Part shown: positions 11,170-22,129 of the stretch, piece by piece
How positions within the stretch are numbered: the stretch's first letter is position 1
How the letters are laid out: the number at the start of each line of letters is the position of its first letter
NCBI RefSeq assembly: GCF_041146795.1
Contig: NC_135170.1
Location: forward strand, 25,476,033 to 25,540,032
Length of the DNA: 64,000 nt
Source: Maylandia zebra
Lineage: Eukaryota > Chordata > Actinopteri > Cichliformes > Cichlidae
Reading direction: 5' to 3'
Position numbers and translations under genes: made by a program
Notes under the pieces: generated by a model
Databases searched by the model: none
What the model saw: the letters and a program-made list of their open reading frames with translations, nothing else
Told to the model about the DNA's origin: nothing

Positions 11170-13625
11170 ACCTGTGGCCGAGTCCACCTAAGAGTGTGTG
11201 TATTTGTGTGTGGATGTGTGTATCTGCACAATATAGGCAGGGGCGGGGGCTCAAGGGGAGGGGCTGACTGATAGTAGTGCATAACATGCAACATCCAGCC
11301 GCATTGATGTCTGTTCAAGCAATGTTAATAAGCTGCTAATAATGTGTTTATAAATGCGCAGGAAAGAAAGCAAGCCCTTAACCACTTGAATATTGCATTT
11401 GACTGCTCTAAAAGAGGAAAACAAATGGCTCATCTGTGAGATGCATTCAGCTTCTGTCATTAGGAGATGATGTGTCAGATTCAATATTTTTTAAATGTAA
11501 TAACTGGTTAATTTCCTTTACAGTTTATTTCCTGGCAAGGTTCTCAGCAGAAGTACATTTATTAAGTTATTAACTGGTACAGGCTGGGTTTTTCTCTCCC
11601 CTCCGCCCTACTTTTTTTCCCCTTCAAAATGAGCCTGGACGTTCAAGTCTTTGTAATATACACCCATAACCAGCTGTTCTCTCGGGTCTCCTGATTTCAT
11701 ATTGGAAAAGCAATGGCTTATTATCACTGTTCTTTTTTTCTTCCCTTGTGTTGCTTTATTTGAGTGAATTTGTCCTTTTTAAATGACAGTTATACATGTA
11801 GCTTTAAAATGAAATCTTAATCTCAACAGAGTGTAAAAACAAAGAAAAAAAAAAGATACAGAGCAGGGTTGTTTGACACTGAGAGAAATAGCTTCGGTTC
11901 CTCCGTCAACTATTATTTTCCTCAATGAAATGTTATTCATTGACCGTTATAATCCAAGCACTTCTAACCGCCTAGCCTTACATTAAGCCACTCATAGCGG
12001 GGATGCTGTAGCTTGTTACCATAACACTATGCACAAAAGTCCGGGGGGAGGGGTGGGATGGATGCTGTCTGCACTTTCTGGGAAGCTTTCTCCACTATTT
12101 TGGAGATGATCACGTCTTGAATTTTAATCCTTCTAGTCTCAGTCATACCTCAGTGAGGCCTACAGCCTTGGAGGAGAGTTAATTCCTGGATTAGCGGATT
12201 TAAATAGAACGGCGCACACGGTACAGTTTTCTCTCGGAGAGGATAAAACTTGATGAAGCTGAGGGGTGTGTGGACAGATCTGTGATTCAGAGCGTAAAGG
12301 TGGTATTAAGTATAGATCAGATGTTACGTCTCTGTCTGGGCTTAATTTTCAAGGAAATTTTCTCTCACTTATGCTTCCATGCATAAAATGATCCTGTATA
12401 TAGCTGGCCTATTCTGGGGAGTTAGCTTATCTCTCATTTTATTATAGGGTACATGACAAAGCATGCTATCGATCATAATCCAAGCCCAAAATGTCAAAAT
12501 ACAACGGTAGTCATCAAATTAAAGAAAGCACTAGCACTCATTTCATAGATTAGACTTCAATAAAGGCGGGAAAAGAGATTATTTCATTGTGCTTTATTTA
12601 AAATCTGGGCATTTTTTTTATTTTTTATTTTCCCCCATTTCTTTTGATGCTTTGGTAGCAATTGTATCATCTCTGTACAGGTATGTTCAACTCAGCCCCC
12701 CAGCTTCGCCTGGACTGTTACTTGGGGTTTTGCTACAGGGATTATCTGTCTAAACTTGGACGTGCACTTGGTTCAGCTGTGATTATTTGATGATGATCTT
12801 TTGATTGCTCTTTGAACGTATTTGACCATAATAAAAAAAAAATATATATATATATTTTTAAGTCTTTAAGGGGAAATTGGAAGTTACATTGGGCACTTGT
12901 TTTCTGTTTTTTTTTTTTTTTTTTTTTTTTTTTTGTTTGATCAGTAGTGGTGAGCAGGTGCTGGGATTTGTGGTTTACAAAGGCACATCCTGTCAAGAGA
13001 AGCTCCCTAAGATGGTAGTCTGCATCAAGGAAAGATGATTAATTAGCCAGACTGACAAATCAAAAAGCTGTTTTAAAAAAAAAAAAAAAAAAAAAAATGC
13101 AGCAAGATCCCAAACCACTGCTTCTTGAGACAAAATGTGCCTTTTCTTCCTTTCTCAAGGTCTGGCTTTCAGTGACAGCACCAGGAAGAATAAAATATTC
13201 CTATCCGGTCTTTCTACTGAAGATCTTTAATAATGGATCTTCCACACTCCCCATGGTACACAAATTTTAAACAACTAAAACAGATATTTATTGGTCTAGA
13301 GTTTAAATCTCTGTGATTGTCACTTAGACCTGCCCTTGGGAAGGCTAACCTGTAAATGGCTTGTCATATAGTGGGCTGTGAGCAAACTGCCTTTCTCCCT
13401 AATGGACGTACCCATCTTTCTTCGAACCCAACTCTCGGATCTGGAAGACGGGGATTGGAAACAACCTGCAAACATTTTTTTTTTTTTTTTTTTTTCTTCA
13501 AACCTTGTCAAGTGCCTCTGTAGCAATTAATTGATTTGAATAAACAACATGAACGGATTTAGAAAGGCGAGTAAATAAAGAGGTGTTGTGTACAATAAAG
13601 GGACTGGCTCTGGTGGTTGGTGTCT
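11170..13625 (+). other. dnm2: dnm2 3' untranslated region and polyadenylation signals
   Basis: After the stop at 11167-11169 no further coding is seen for about 2.4 kb. AATAAA occurs at 13539-13544 and again at 13594-13599; the second is followed by a GT-rich stretch (13605-13650), so the main cleavage site is probably near 13615. The UTR holds a 28-nt poly-T run (12907-12934), a 23-nt poly-A run (13075-13097) and a short AT repeat near 12840-12857. Confidence 0.6.
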
Positions 13626-14189
13626 GTTTGTGTCTTGTGTGGTCTTCTCTCTTTCTCTCAGATAATGTATAGAGCATTTCCTGGTGGTCCTCTCCTTTCT
13701 CTTTGCTTTCGCTCTCCCTCTCTCGGGCTAAAACAAGCCCATATTCCTATGGCAACCTTCTACTTAACAGCCTGCAGAAATGCATCTTGACAAATCCTGT
13801 GGTGATGAGCAGGAACACTACATTTTTGCAACATTAACTTTTAATCATTGTTTCTCTGTGGGCCAAATCATGTTCCAATAACAGCTTCTCAGATTTTCTC
13901 TTGCAACACTAAATTGAGATATAATCATACATTTTTCACACTGATGAAAGATAAAAGGTTGCTTTTAGTATTTAGATTTTTCCAGGCAGTATTTAAAATT
14001 CAAATGTGAAATGCACTTCCCTAGTATTTCCCTTTGCTTAAACAAAAGGTCCTTCTATCCCTCAGCCGGCACCCGCCACAGTACAAGTGTCCTTGCTGTT
14101 TTGATAACTGGATCCTGAAGGGTTAACATGTCAACGGCAATTCTTTACTGCGTGTCACCAAGAGATTAATGTCAGTTGTTCCTGAACAG

Positions 14190-14220
14190 GCGCCCGGCCC
14201 CTCGTCGAAACCAGCAGTGA
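14190..14220 (+). CDS. dnm2: candidate alternative last exon of dnm2
   Basis: An acceptor (TTGTTCCTGAACAG) precedes a short frame that, joined to the exon ending at 10775, replaces the normal tail with RRPAPRRNQQ and a stop at 14218-14220. It lies 3 kb past the normal stop. The peptide is proline/arginine-rich like the normal tail that starts [15 protein letters not shown] at 14641-14646 could serve it. Alternative proline-rich tails are known in dynamin-1. Support is only splice phase and composition. Confidence 0.25.
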
Positions 14221-15321
14221 CCTTGGCCGCTCCGCAGTGAATGTGAAATGACTCCAATCAATGACAACAATGGGAGCAGAAGAGCACGTTTTAATTTCAC
14301 TTCATCAAAACAAAGAGGCACTCCCAATAACGCTGTTACAGTCCTGCAGCCTAACTGAAGAATTCAAACTGAGTGGCATGGTTCAGGGTTTTGTTTCTTT
14401 CTTTGGGATAATGACACTAATGATTGTGGGCACAAAAAGCTGAAATAGTTTGAAATCTCATGGTGTACTTTCAGTTCTCTGTTCCCAATCCCCCAGAAGA
14501 CCTTAGAGCATTTGTTTTGTATCATTTCAGTTCTGGTGCCAACTCACAAAGTGCAGCAGGAGAATTGTATTATAATTTTTCATGTATCTGCTCGGTGATG
14601 CAAAAGAGAGAATGCCTTTCAAGTGGTGGAGCATTACCACAATAAAATGATTCATGGCAGAGTCTGTAACTGCTCACAGTTATAAAAATAGACACCTGGT
14701 TTTACTGACTTCTCCACCTTAGTACCACAAAGTGCAATTGCATGAAACAAGTGACTCTGATGCCTTTTTCCCCAGCCACCTGACTGTTATTGTTTTGTGT
14801 AATATTTAACTGTCATATAGTAAATCTAATCAGGGACTTTTCTTTTTATGATTATAAATATTTATTTATTACAGTTACTCTTTTGCATCATTTTGTTGTT
14901 TTTTTGTTTTTAAAGCTTTTAAAAAGCTTCATCATGCGCTTTCATGAGGTGACGTATCTGATAATTAGTTTTTTGGTGTTCTGATAATCTTAGTTTCTAG
15001 ATGTGCCAAATGTAGTGTTTGTAATTCAATAAACTTTCAAGGGAGAACAACTGACGTTCTAGCTTCCCTAATGAAACTTTTAACAAATACCGGTGCTACA
15101 GGCATCCACTACTGTGCTATAAATGTGATTTCAGGGATGACACAAAAGCAGAAAGTGGTTTCCACAATGCATCAAAGGGAACAGTTTTTGACAATTAAAA
15201 AAAAAATCCAGTGCAAAAACCAGCTTTTTAAAATGATGTAAACTATTCCTTTAAATTCAGCTCCCATGTCAGTTGAGTGTTTTCTGCTAGTCTTTCGTCG
15301 ATGGAGGTAAGGATGGTTTTG

Positions 15322-17645
15322 TTATGTGCGGACCTGCTTGGTGTTGACAAAGAGGCGTCGGAGGGTGTAAATTTGAACAACAGCAACAGTGAGCATGACC
15401 GACAGGTTTACGCAGGACCAAAAGGACACTCGCCACAAGTTGTCCTCCAGAAGGTAGCGGTCTCTCGCCTCAAATGCCCTCAGCATGGCCTGGACCTGAT
15501 GGCTTTTCTCCAGGTGCCGGTGCACAGAGTCCATTCTCGCCTGGAGGGGGACAAAAAAGACATTAAGTGGATTTAAACGAATGGCGCTGATATGATAACC
15601 AGTTGTAGAGTAAATTTAGATCCAGGACATGCATAATTTTATTTTCTGCTCTCACCCTGATGTCTTCCATTTTGTAGTCCACCATGCTGTCTGAAGTTAC
15701 AGTCTCTAACCAATCATCTTGGCCTCCGTTTTTGCTGTTCTGATTATTAATGACGACCTCAAAAAACACCATCTTCTCTGACATTTTACTGAAGCTGTTG
15801 TCAAAACATAACCGGTAGTCTCCATCAACTGTGGGATCCACCCTACAGGAAAAAGAACATTTTGAAGACAGGTGGCCGATCGATATGAATCTCCCACATT
15901 GTATATGTCTTGATACACATTCAATCATCCGGGCAAGAAAGAGTTTATCTGGACAACTGCGAAAAACTGTGATGAAAAATTTCTCCTACTGAAAACGCAA
16001 TGTCCGCTAAAATGTACGTTATTAGGTAGACTTTAGACCTTCTTCCCTTTAATTCAGTTCAGATTTGTATAGCAAAAATCACAACAGGCGCCTTCAGAAT
16101 GATTTCTTCTGACCTCCAGAAGTGCCTAATTCAAGGCACAGATTCAACAAGGCGCTGTAAACAATCCTCTGAGATTTTGGTTCATATTAAAATGATGGCA
16201 TCACACAATTGCAGCAGATTTGTCAGCCGCACATTCATGATGTGAATCTCACCTTTCACCACATCCCAAAGGAGCTCTATTACATTGAGATCTGGTGACT
16301 GTGGAGGCCATTTGAGAACTGTGATCTGATTTTCATATTCAAGAAACCAGTTCGACAGCTTTGTGACATCATGGCATATTATCCTGCTAGAAGCAGCCAT
16401 CGGAAGATGGACACATTATGTTCTGTAAACCCAAAAGATGGTTTTATGTTTGTGAGGGGTTTTTTTTCTTGCTTTTTAAATTTTTTTAAAATCATTTTAG
16501 GGTTTGTAGCCTACAATTTAAAGCACCTTGAGATGACAGTGGTCATGAAGGAGCTATATAAACAGAACTGAATTGAAATGAAGCAAAAATCACAGCAGAT
16601 CAGCTGTTTTTGAAATACTATGACCAGCCCATCTGGGAACAACAACAGTGTTGCATTCAAAGTCACCTAAATAACGTTTCTTCCCCAAAATGATGCTTAC
16701 TTTGTCATCCTGAGCATACCTACATGCCTAAACACATTCATTTACTGCCCTGTGATTAGCTGATCAAATATTTGCATTAAAAAGAACTTGAACAGGTGTA
16801 TCTAAGTCATTCTTTACGTACATTTGTTTAACTACTTTTTAATAGAAATACCAAAGAGCAAGAGAGACTGCTCATCTCAGACTGAACAGATACGCACATG
16901 TGGATACCATCAGACCTCCTGAAGTCAGAGACTAGCCGATGTCCGGTGGGTGAGAGGAGGATAAACCCAACATCCAGACCTGACCCTGCGATCACCTGTA
17001 ACAAAAACAGGGATTGAAGTCAGTATTTGCAAAGGTTTGAAGTCACAATCACACAGAATTCACTAACACAGCTCATTTCTTTTCATCCTAGACATGCAGC
17101 TTACATGTGAAGCTTCTCTACTTTACAGGTTCATTTGCAACAGCTGCCTGAAATTCAAATTAGAACCCTGATAGTAGCCTGAGCGACAACCTAGCTCACG
17201 TGTTATCCCACTGTCTGAGTTCTAGCCACACAGTTCTCAGCAGTTAAAAGTGTTTATTTCAGCACCTAAATAACCCACTAGTTAATGAAAAGCACAGGGT
17301 CAGACAAGTTTAACACCCAAGATAGGAAATTGATGAATTTTATCAGTGACTGACTGAAAAAAAAAAGGATTTTGTCAGATGTTTACTTCTGAAGCAGGAC
17401 TGGAACTTAAGGATACTGAAGGTGTAGTTATGTTGTTTAATGATTGTGACTTAGGTTTCCAAATGAATGCATTAATGCTACACGGAGACATAAAGAGTCA
17501 TGACTCAGAACCAGCACACCACCACAGCTGCAAAGAGATTGCAGTAACAGAGTGACCGCGATACTAACTGTGGTCTGATTATAGGAAGTTAACCAAAGGT
17601 TATTCTGAATTTTTGAAATGAAAGTTTCTTTGGATTTATGCATTG

Positions 17646-17733
<88 letters not shown>

Positions 17734-18164
17734 TGGGGAGATAATGCATAAAGATAGATGAATCATTTTGTGGGTTATTTTGCTCCCCCTCTGTGTTATG
17801 GCTTCTGCAGCACCAGTGGTTTTGTTATCTCTCTCTATGCAATGCCAAAGTCCAACACGTTTCTTGTTTTTTGATTACATATTATACACAAACTTTTTCC
17901 GGCTAAAGCAAACATCAGAATAAACTGTCCGTGTACAGACAAACACCAAAGAGAGAAGTTTCCACTCACCTGGTATTCAACTTCCATGCTGTCGTTCATC
18001 GCCGTCCTTTGGTAAAAACACTCTGTGCTTCCAGCTGGTAAGAGGAACGTAAACCCCATGTTTTTGTTTGGGCCCAAACCCAAAGTCAATCCCAAAGTCA
18101 GAGTTAAATATGCCAGCAAACACAGCTGTGCAGACGCAGTCATCATGTTTTGGTGGCAGTGCAT
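15322..18164 (-). CDS. tmed1: transmembrane emp24 domain-containing protein 1 (p24 gamma-1)
   Basis: This p24-family type I membrane protein cycles between ER and Golgi in COPI/COPII vesicles as a cargo receptor. Four exons on the minus strand: 18164-17970, 16995-16898, 15842-15656, 15540-15322 (stop included), giving 232 residues; human TMED1 has 227. A hydrophobic signal peptide (LCLLAYLTLTLGLTLG) is followed by a GOLD domain with the paired cysteines ECFYQ and RLCFDNSFS, a coiled coil ending LRAFEARDR, one membrane helix (FWSCVNLSVMLTVAVVQIY) and the tail RRLFVNTKQVRT. KMEDI and LRAFEARDR match TMED1 closely. ATG at 18164 has A at -3; a second in-frame ATG at 18146 would also leave a signal peptide. 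It is tail-to-tail with dnm2, as the two are adjacent in human. Confidence 0.93.
16051..16110 (-). mobile_element. LINE (L2-like) tail fragment in tmed1 intron
   Basis: AATTCAGTTCAGATTTGTATAGC followed by a CACAACAGGCGCCTT-like block is the reverse complement of the standard fish L2 tail (AAGGCGCC, TATATAAAT, AATTGAATTG). It is degenerate and faces the plus-strand tail at 16505. Confidence 0.5.
16182..16400 (-). mobile_element. Tc1/mariner-like transposase fragment (broken)
   Basis: The minus-strand reading contains LKWPPQSPDLNVIELLWDVVK, the conserved segment leading to the last catalytic acidic residue of Tc1/mariner DDE transposases, preceded by WFLEYENQ. Only about 70 residues survive, with no terminal repeats seen. 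It lies in the tmed1 intron between exons 2 and 3, on the same strand as the gene. It is non-functional. Confidence 0.75.
16505..16580 (+). mobile_element. LINE (L2-like) tail fragment
   Basis: AAAGCACCTTGAGATGACAG, then GCTATATAAA, then AACTGAATTGAAATG matches the 3' tail of fish L2-type retroposons. It is inverted relative to the fragment at 16051-16110, with the Tc1-like piece between them. Confidence 0.55.
17647..17728. repeat. (TG)n microsatellite, about 82 bp
   Basis: An uninterrupted TG dinucleotide run in the first intron of tmed1, ending in GGGTGGTGGGG. It is probably polymorphic in length. Confidence 0.97.
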
Positions 18165-18345
18165 AGTCCATTTATTCTACTTTCACCAACTATGAGCCAC
18201 TTGTTACACATTTGCTACACAGTTTTCTGCATATCTCTAATTGCTTACTCGCACTCTGACAGTTGGAGAATAGCCAATAGATAGCACCGCTTCCCTTAAA
18301 AGCTCAATGAGTGGAGCCACCGTTGCGACCAATAGCGCTTTGCGG
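18165..18345 (-). promoter_or_regulatory. putative tmed1 promoter with two CCAAT boxes
   Basis: CCAAT occurs at 18274-18278 and 18329-18333, 55 bp apart and 110-170 bp upstream of the tmed1 ATG. That is a usual position for NF-Y sites of housekeeping secretory-pathway genes. No clear TATA box. The transcription start is not visible. Confidence 0.4.
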
Positions 18346-18731
18346 TCTGAACAGCAGAGCTGACAAAGCTGACATGAAGTAATTGGTTTGTTTAAAAAAA
18401 AAAAAAAAAAATTCTACAAAATTTCTTCGAAGACAAAAGTGCTATGTTTTTCACATTTCATTTCCCCTTTCTCTTAATTTTCTGGTTTTTACACACGTAA
18501 GATCACTAACGTTGTAGGCGAACTACCTGACATTTTCCTTTAGGTGGAGCTGTTGATGAGATAAAAAAAAAAAAGAATAGAAAGCAGGCTTGATATTAAA
18601 AAAAAGAGGCACAAACATGATTTATGATGACTTCATGAATAAATAAATATACGTTGTATCATAAAGTTTTGAGTTTGTGGAGACTGGGTCCATGATTGCT
18701 GAGCTTAGTGTTCACAGAAAATGTTGCTGAG

Positions 18732-18766
18732 TGATTTCCATTGAACGGTCTTTCAATGGAAGATCA
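18732..18766. repeat. inverted repeat (hairpin)
   Basis: TTCCATTGAA (18736-18745) and its exact reverse complement TTCAATGGAA (18752-18761) are separated by 6 nt. The stem continues as TGAT/ATCA after one bulged G. Confidence 0.8.
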
Positions 18767-19075
18767 TTTATTTACAGCCTAGAGACTATGTGATGTTATT
18801 TCTCTGTCACTTTATTAGTTTATTCTTGATATATAGAAGAAGAAAACCCCCAAAACAAATCAACGAAACCCAAAACCACAGAGCAAGTGCCAATTTACAA
18901 ATCACTGGAGGGCGACAGACTGAACAAACACTTTTCTTAATTTAATAAAGAGATAAAGAAAGGAAAATTATGTAATACTGTACTGAATGTGACTAAATGT
19001 GACTTCTCTCTTTTCAGAGTGAGTAATAAAATCTTAGTATGAAAAGCTCATTATTTTCTGACTTTTCTTGCCCAA

Positions 19076-19866
19076 CCTTCCCTCTCCTTTCCCAGTTCTC
19101 ACACCTCTCATTGGTAGATGGAGATCTGCCACCAGTCCTCACCGAGGCCTTCCCCAAACCACAGTCTCAGGCCTAGATCTGTGCTTGTTCCCCCCGCCAG
19201 TCTCTCCCAAGAAACACTCAAAGTGAAGATGTGAAAATGATAGGACAAATAAAAGACATTTACCACTGCTATTAGGAATTAATTAAACTGTCTTAGGTCC
19301 ACTTGGGTCAGCAGACAAACAGCATTAAAGGAAGTTCAAATTAATGTTCACTTCCTCTATAGTGCTCTGTGTCATATTTTGTTTCTGTTTGTCATACTTT
19401 TGTCATCATATATATATTTTCATCCTATGATTCACCTTGCATCGTTGCTCTCTCACTTTCATTGCATCATGTACACATTAAATCATCATTAATCATGTAT
19501 TCCTAAGCAGGTGTTTAGAATGATCAAATGGAAACCACTTCATCATATTGTCCATTACTAGCATATTTCAGAACCACTTCACACACATTACTTTAAAAGG
19601 ATGGTATGGTAAGCTCATACACTAATATGCTAATACAATCCAAGCAGCTGGTAGATCACTGGAACATGCTTAAACAGAAGTTTTATTGAAAGGATGTACC
19701 CCCACGCTTCCTTCCCCTTTCTCATTTCTCATTTCTCAGGCTTCTCATTAGTTTACGGGGATCTGCCTCGTCAGGGAGCCTCCATCAGTCCTCTCTGAGG
19801 GCTTCTCCAAACAGTAGCCTCGGCTCTGTGCTTATTCCATCTGCCATTTTCTTACAAGAAATGTTG
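19076..19866. repeat. diverged direct duplication, two copies of about 145 bp
   Basis: Copy 1 is about 19076-19220 and copy 2 about 19718-19866. Shared in order: a CTTCCCTCTCC-like pyrimidine start, CTCAT-TAG, GGAGATCTGCC/GGGGATCTGCC, CAGTCCTC, GGCCTTCCCCAAAC/GGGCTTCTCCAAAC, GTCTCAG/TAGCCTC, TCTGTGCTT-TTCC and CAAGAAA. They are probably two copies of an unclassified repeat. Confidence 0.6.
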
Positions 19867-20204
19867 TCTAATCTAATTGAGGATGTATTTGATGATGATG
19901 ATGGTATTTGTTGGGTTGTAGGACATGCTGGAACTGTATTAGTGACAGTATTTAACAGTAATCTTGTACTTTGTTATATTTACGTGTATAGTCCACTACA
20001 AGGTCAAAGGTCGGGAATCCTTTTCAGCACTAAGCTGGTAAAATGTCTTTCCCCGTATGTCCATCACATCTTTTCTCATCAGAATGTGAAATTGTCCAGC
20101 CCCTCACCTACTGAAGCCTCAGTGACAAAGTACATCTCACTAAAACTGAGTTTTAACCTTCTTGGATCTTCTAAATGGTGAATATTGATACATTTAATGT
20201 ACTC

Positions 20205-20380
20205 CGTTCATTCCATCCATTAAGCTTCTCTCTGGACATGTCCAAACCATCTCAGCCCTGCCTCTCTAACTCTGTCATAGCAGGTCTCACTGTCATCTTG
20301 TAAACCTTCCCTTCCATTGTTGCCGCTATCCTTCTGTCAAGAATCATCCCTGACACTCATCTACACCCACTCCACCCCCT
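20205..20380 (-). mobile_element. RTE-type LINE 3' fragment (broken)
   Basis: The reverse complement reads like the end of a fish RTE-class reverse transcriptase: DRRIAATMEGKVYK, then TVRPAM, then a deletion, then a frame resembling RWFGHVQR (GGTTTGGACATGTCC). Frameshifts and an internal deletion make it a dead scrap. Assigned from memory of the family's protein text. Confidence 0.55.
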
Positions 20381-20401
20381 AAGGGTGGGTGGTGGAGTGG
20401 G
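20366..20401. repeat. 11-bp inverted repeat, hairpin
   Basis: CCCACTCCACC (20366-20376) pairs exactly with GGTGGAGTGGG (20391-20401). The 14-nt loop contains CCCTAAGGG, which can add an inner stem. Confidence 0.8.
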
Positions 20402-20665
20402 AAGGTGGTGCTTCTAATGACATTTAACAAAAATTGAAGTAGGTAAATAACTGAAAGAAATTCCACTATTAAATCCATATCTTAAAAAAAAAAAAGAAGC
20501 TTTGTGTGGCCTTCAGAAAAAATATTTTTTTTACCTATGAGACTGGCAAGAATTTAAACAAATCCCTAAATTATTTTAGGTAAAATAAGTATAGTCTTAA
20601 AAAAGCGATGTCGATTTTTCAAAAACTAGTCCACCACATCATCCCAAGAACAAACTGTTTGATGC

Positions 20666-20710
20666 AAGAACCCTATAGGGTTCTTCTTGCTGGCACTTTA
20701 TAAAGTGCCA
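20666..20710. repeat. two adjacent perfect 20-bp palindromes
   Basis: 20666-20685 is AAGAACCCTA followed by its reverse complement. 20691-20710 is TGGCACTTTA followed by its reverse complement. Both are perfect with no loop, separated by 5 nt. No gene is close. Confidence 0.95.
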
Positions 20711-22073
20711 TTACAGGAACTGTAGGTCAGGTATGAGGGTTAGAGTGCATGCATCTCGAATCAACCAGAGATTGCACATTTGACCTACATTGCAAAACCG
20801 TTGCAGCTGTTTAGAGCAAAACAGCAGTTTGCAATGACCTTACAGGTCGTTTGGAATATTGTGCTCTGGAGACACAAATCAAAGTTAGAGTTGTTCAGCA
20901 GCACTAACAGCAGACCAACCAAGGACAGCTTTGCCACATACTGATGGAAACTTTATTGTGTTGTGGTTGTTTGTTTCCTGGGGGATAAACGGCTCTCTGC
21001 CATTGCCATTCAGCTTTGAATTCATTCTGCATTCTGCTTAACATGAGGCCATCTGTGCCAAAGCTGAGTGGACTTTTAAGACAGCGATGGCCCTTTACAC
21101 CAAGGAACGACTTAAGAAGGAATCACTCAAAAAGAAGAAGTGAAGTGGAAAGTTAAGTCAAAGGCAAGATTGAAATGACATGTTCTTGCATTTTACGCTA
21201 AGACTATGTCACAGATTGGTGGAAAATTACACCTATACATTTTTTAAATTAACTAATTTCCCCTGTGTCCAAGCATAAAATGTTTATCTGTAGGGAAAGC
21301 GTCCAACAAATTGCATTGGGTGTGCATATTTTTTTCCCCATGACTGTTATCACCCTCATGTAGAAGCTAAACGACTTTTTCCTGCTAACCAATGGGATGC
21401 TAACTGTTTACTAATTAGATGCTAGTGAAGATAATGAAAAATTATATTAACCAGTGCTACGTATTACCAGCACTGACTGGATGGAATATGCATACTGTTT
21501 AAACCTCAAAATACTTTCTCGTAAAATAACCAAGCCTTGGGAGAAAATATATACATTTTAAACCCATTACTTAAGGTGGCTTGTGACCTTTTAGGGTCTT
21601 TCACAAATGTGCTTAAAGTGACAAAGGACATGTGTGTACAACTTTGGTCTGTTACTGTAACTGTCAGACCAAAGAGAGTGTTAACGAGGGAGGAAGTGGG
21701 ACTGGAGACATTCTGCACTGCTGCTGCACTGAAGTGGGAGGGTGTAAATGGGGAGGTCAGAATGCATTGCTCTGGGTCTTCCACTCACTGAATGTCGCCT
21801 TCAACCGTGACACTTCAAAAACGATTTATTGACTACACTGGAAAGAGTGACATAACCTCGGAGTATCCTTTGGGTGCGTGCAGTTCAAGTGCACGTTGGA
21901 AGCTCTCAAAGGTGCTTTGGTGATACATCTCAAGACTTCTGTCTCTGATTGCTGGTAAGTTTGCTCCACTTGAACCAACCAGAAGTAAGCCCACCCATTC
22001 TGAAACTTCTTCACACTTGCCTGTCTCTCAGGTCTCTCTGTCTTTACTGTCTTTTTGAAGTAGCAGCAGCTAC

Positions 22074-22096
22074 TTCAGTGAGAGCGCCTCACTGAA
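22074..22096. repeat. 9-bp inverted repeat just upstream of tnfsf14 start exon
   Basis: TTCAGTGAG and CTCACTGAA are exact reverse complements with a 5-nt loop (AGCGC). Immediately upstream, GTAGC/GCTAC (22060-22073) forms a second small stem. Confidence 0.8.
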
Positions 22097-22129
22097 TTCT
22101 TTTCCATTTACAGAAAAAACCCAGAAAGT

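Larger units (their letters stand above)
18346..22113. other. intergenic region between tmed1 and tnfsf14
   Basis: No supported gene. Contents: a hairpin at 18732-18766, a diverged direct duplication (19076-19220 and 19718-19866), an RTE-like LINE scrap at 20205-20380 ending in a strong hairpin, and two adjacent palindromes at 20666-20710. The open frames near 21500-21830 overlap on both strands and look like chance. Confidence 0.6.

Noticed and set aside
17437-17766. 109-residue minus-strand frame rich in Thr-His
   Set aside because: Translation of the TG microsatellite.
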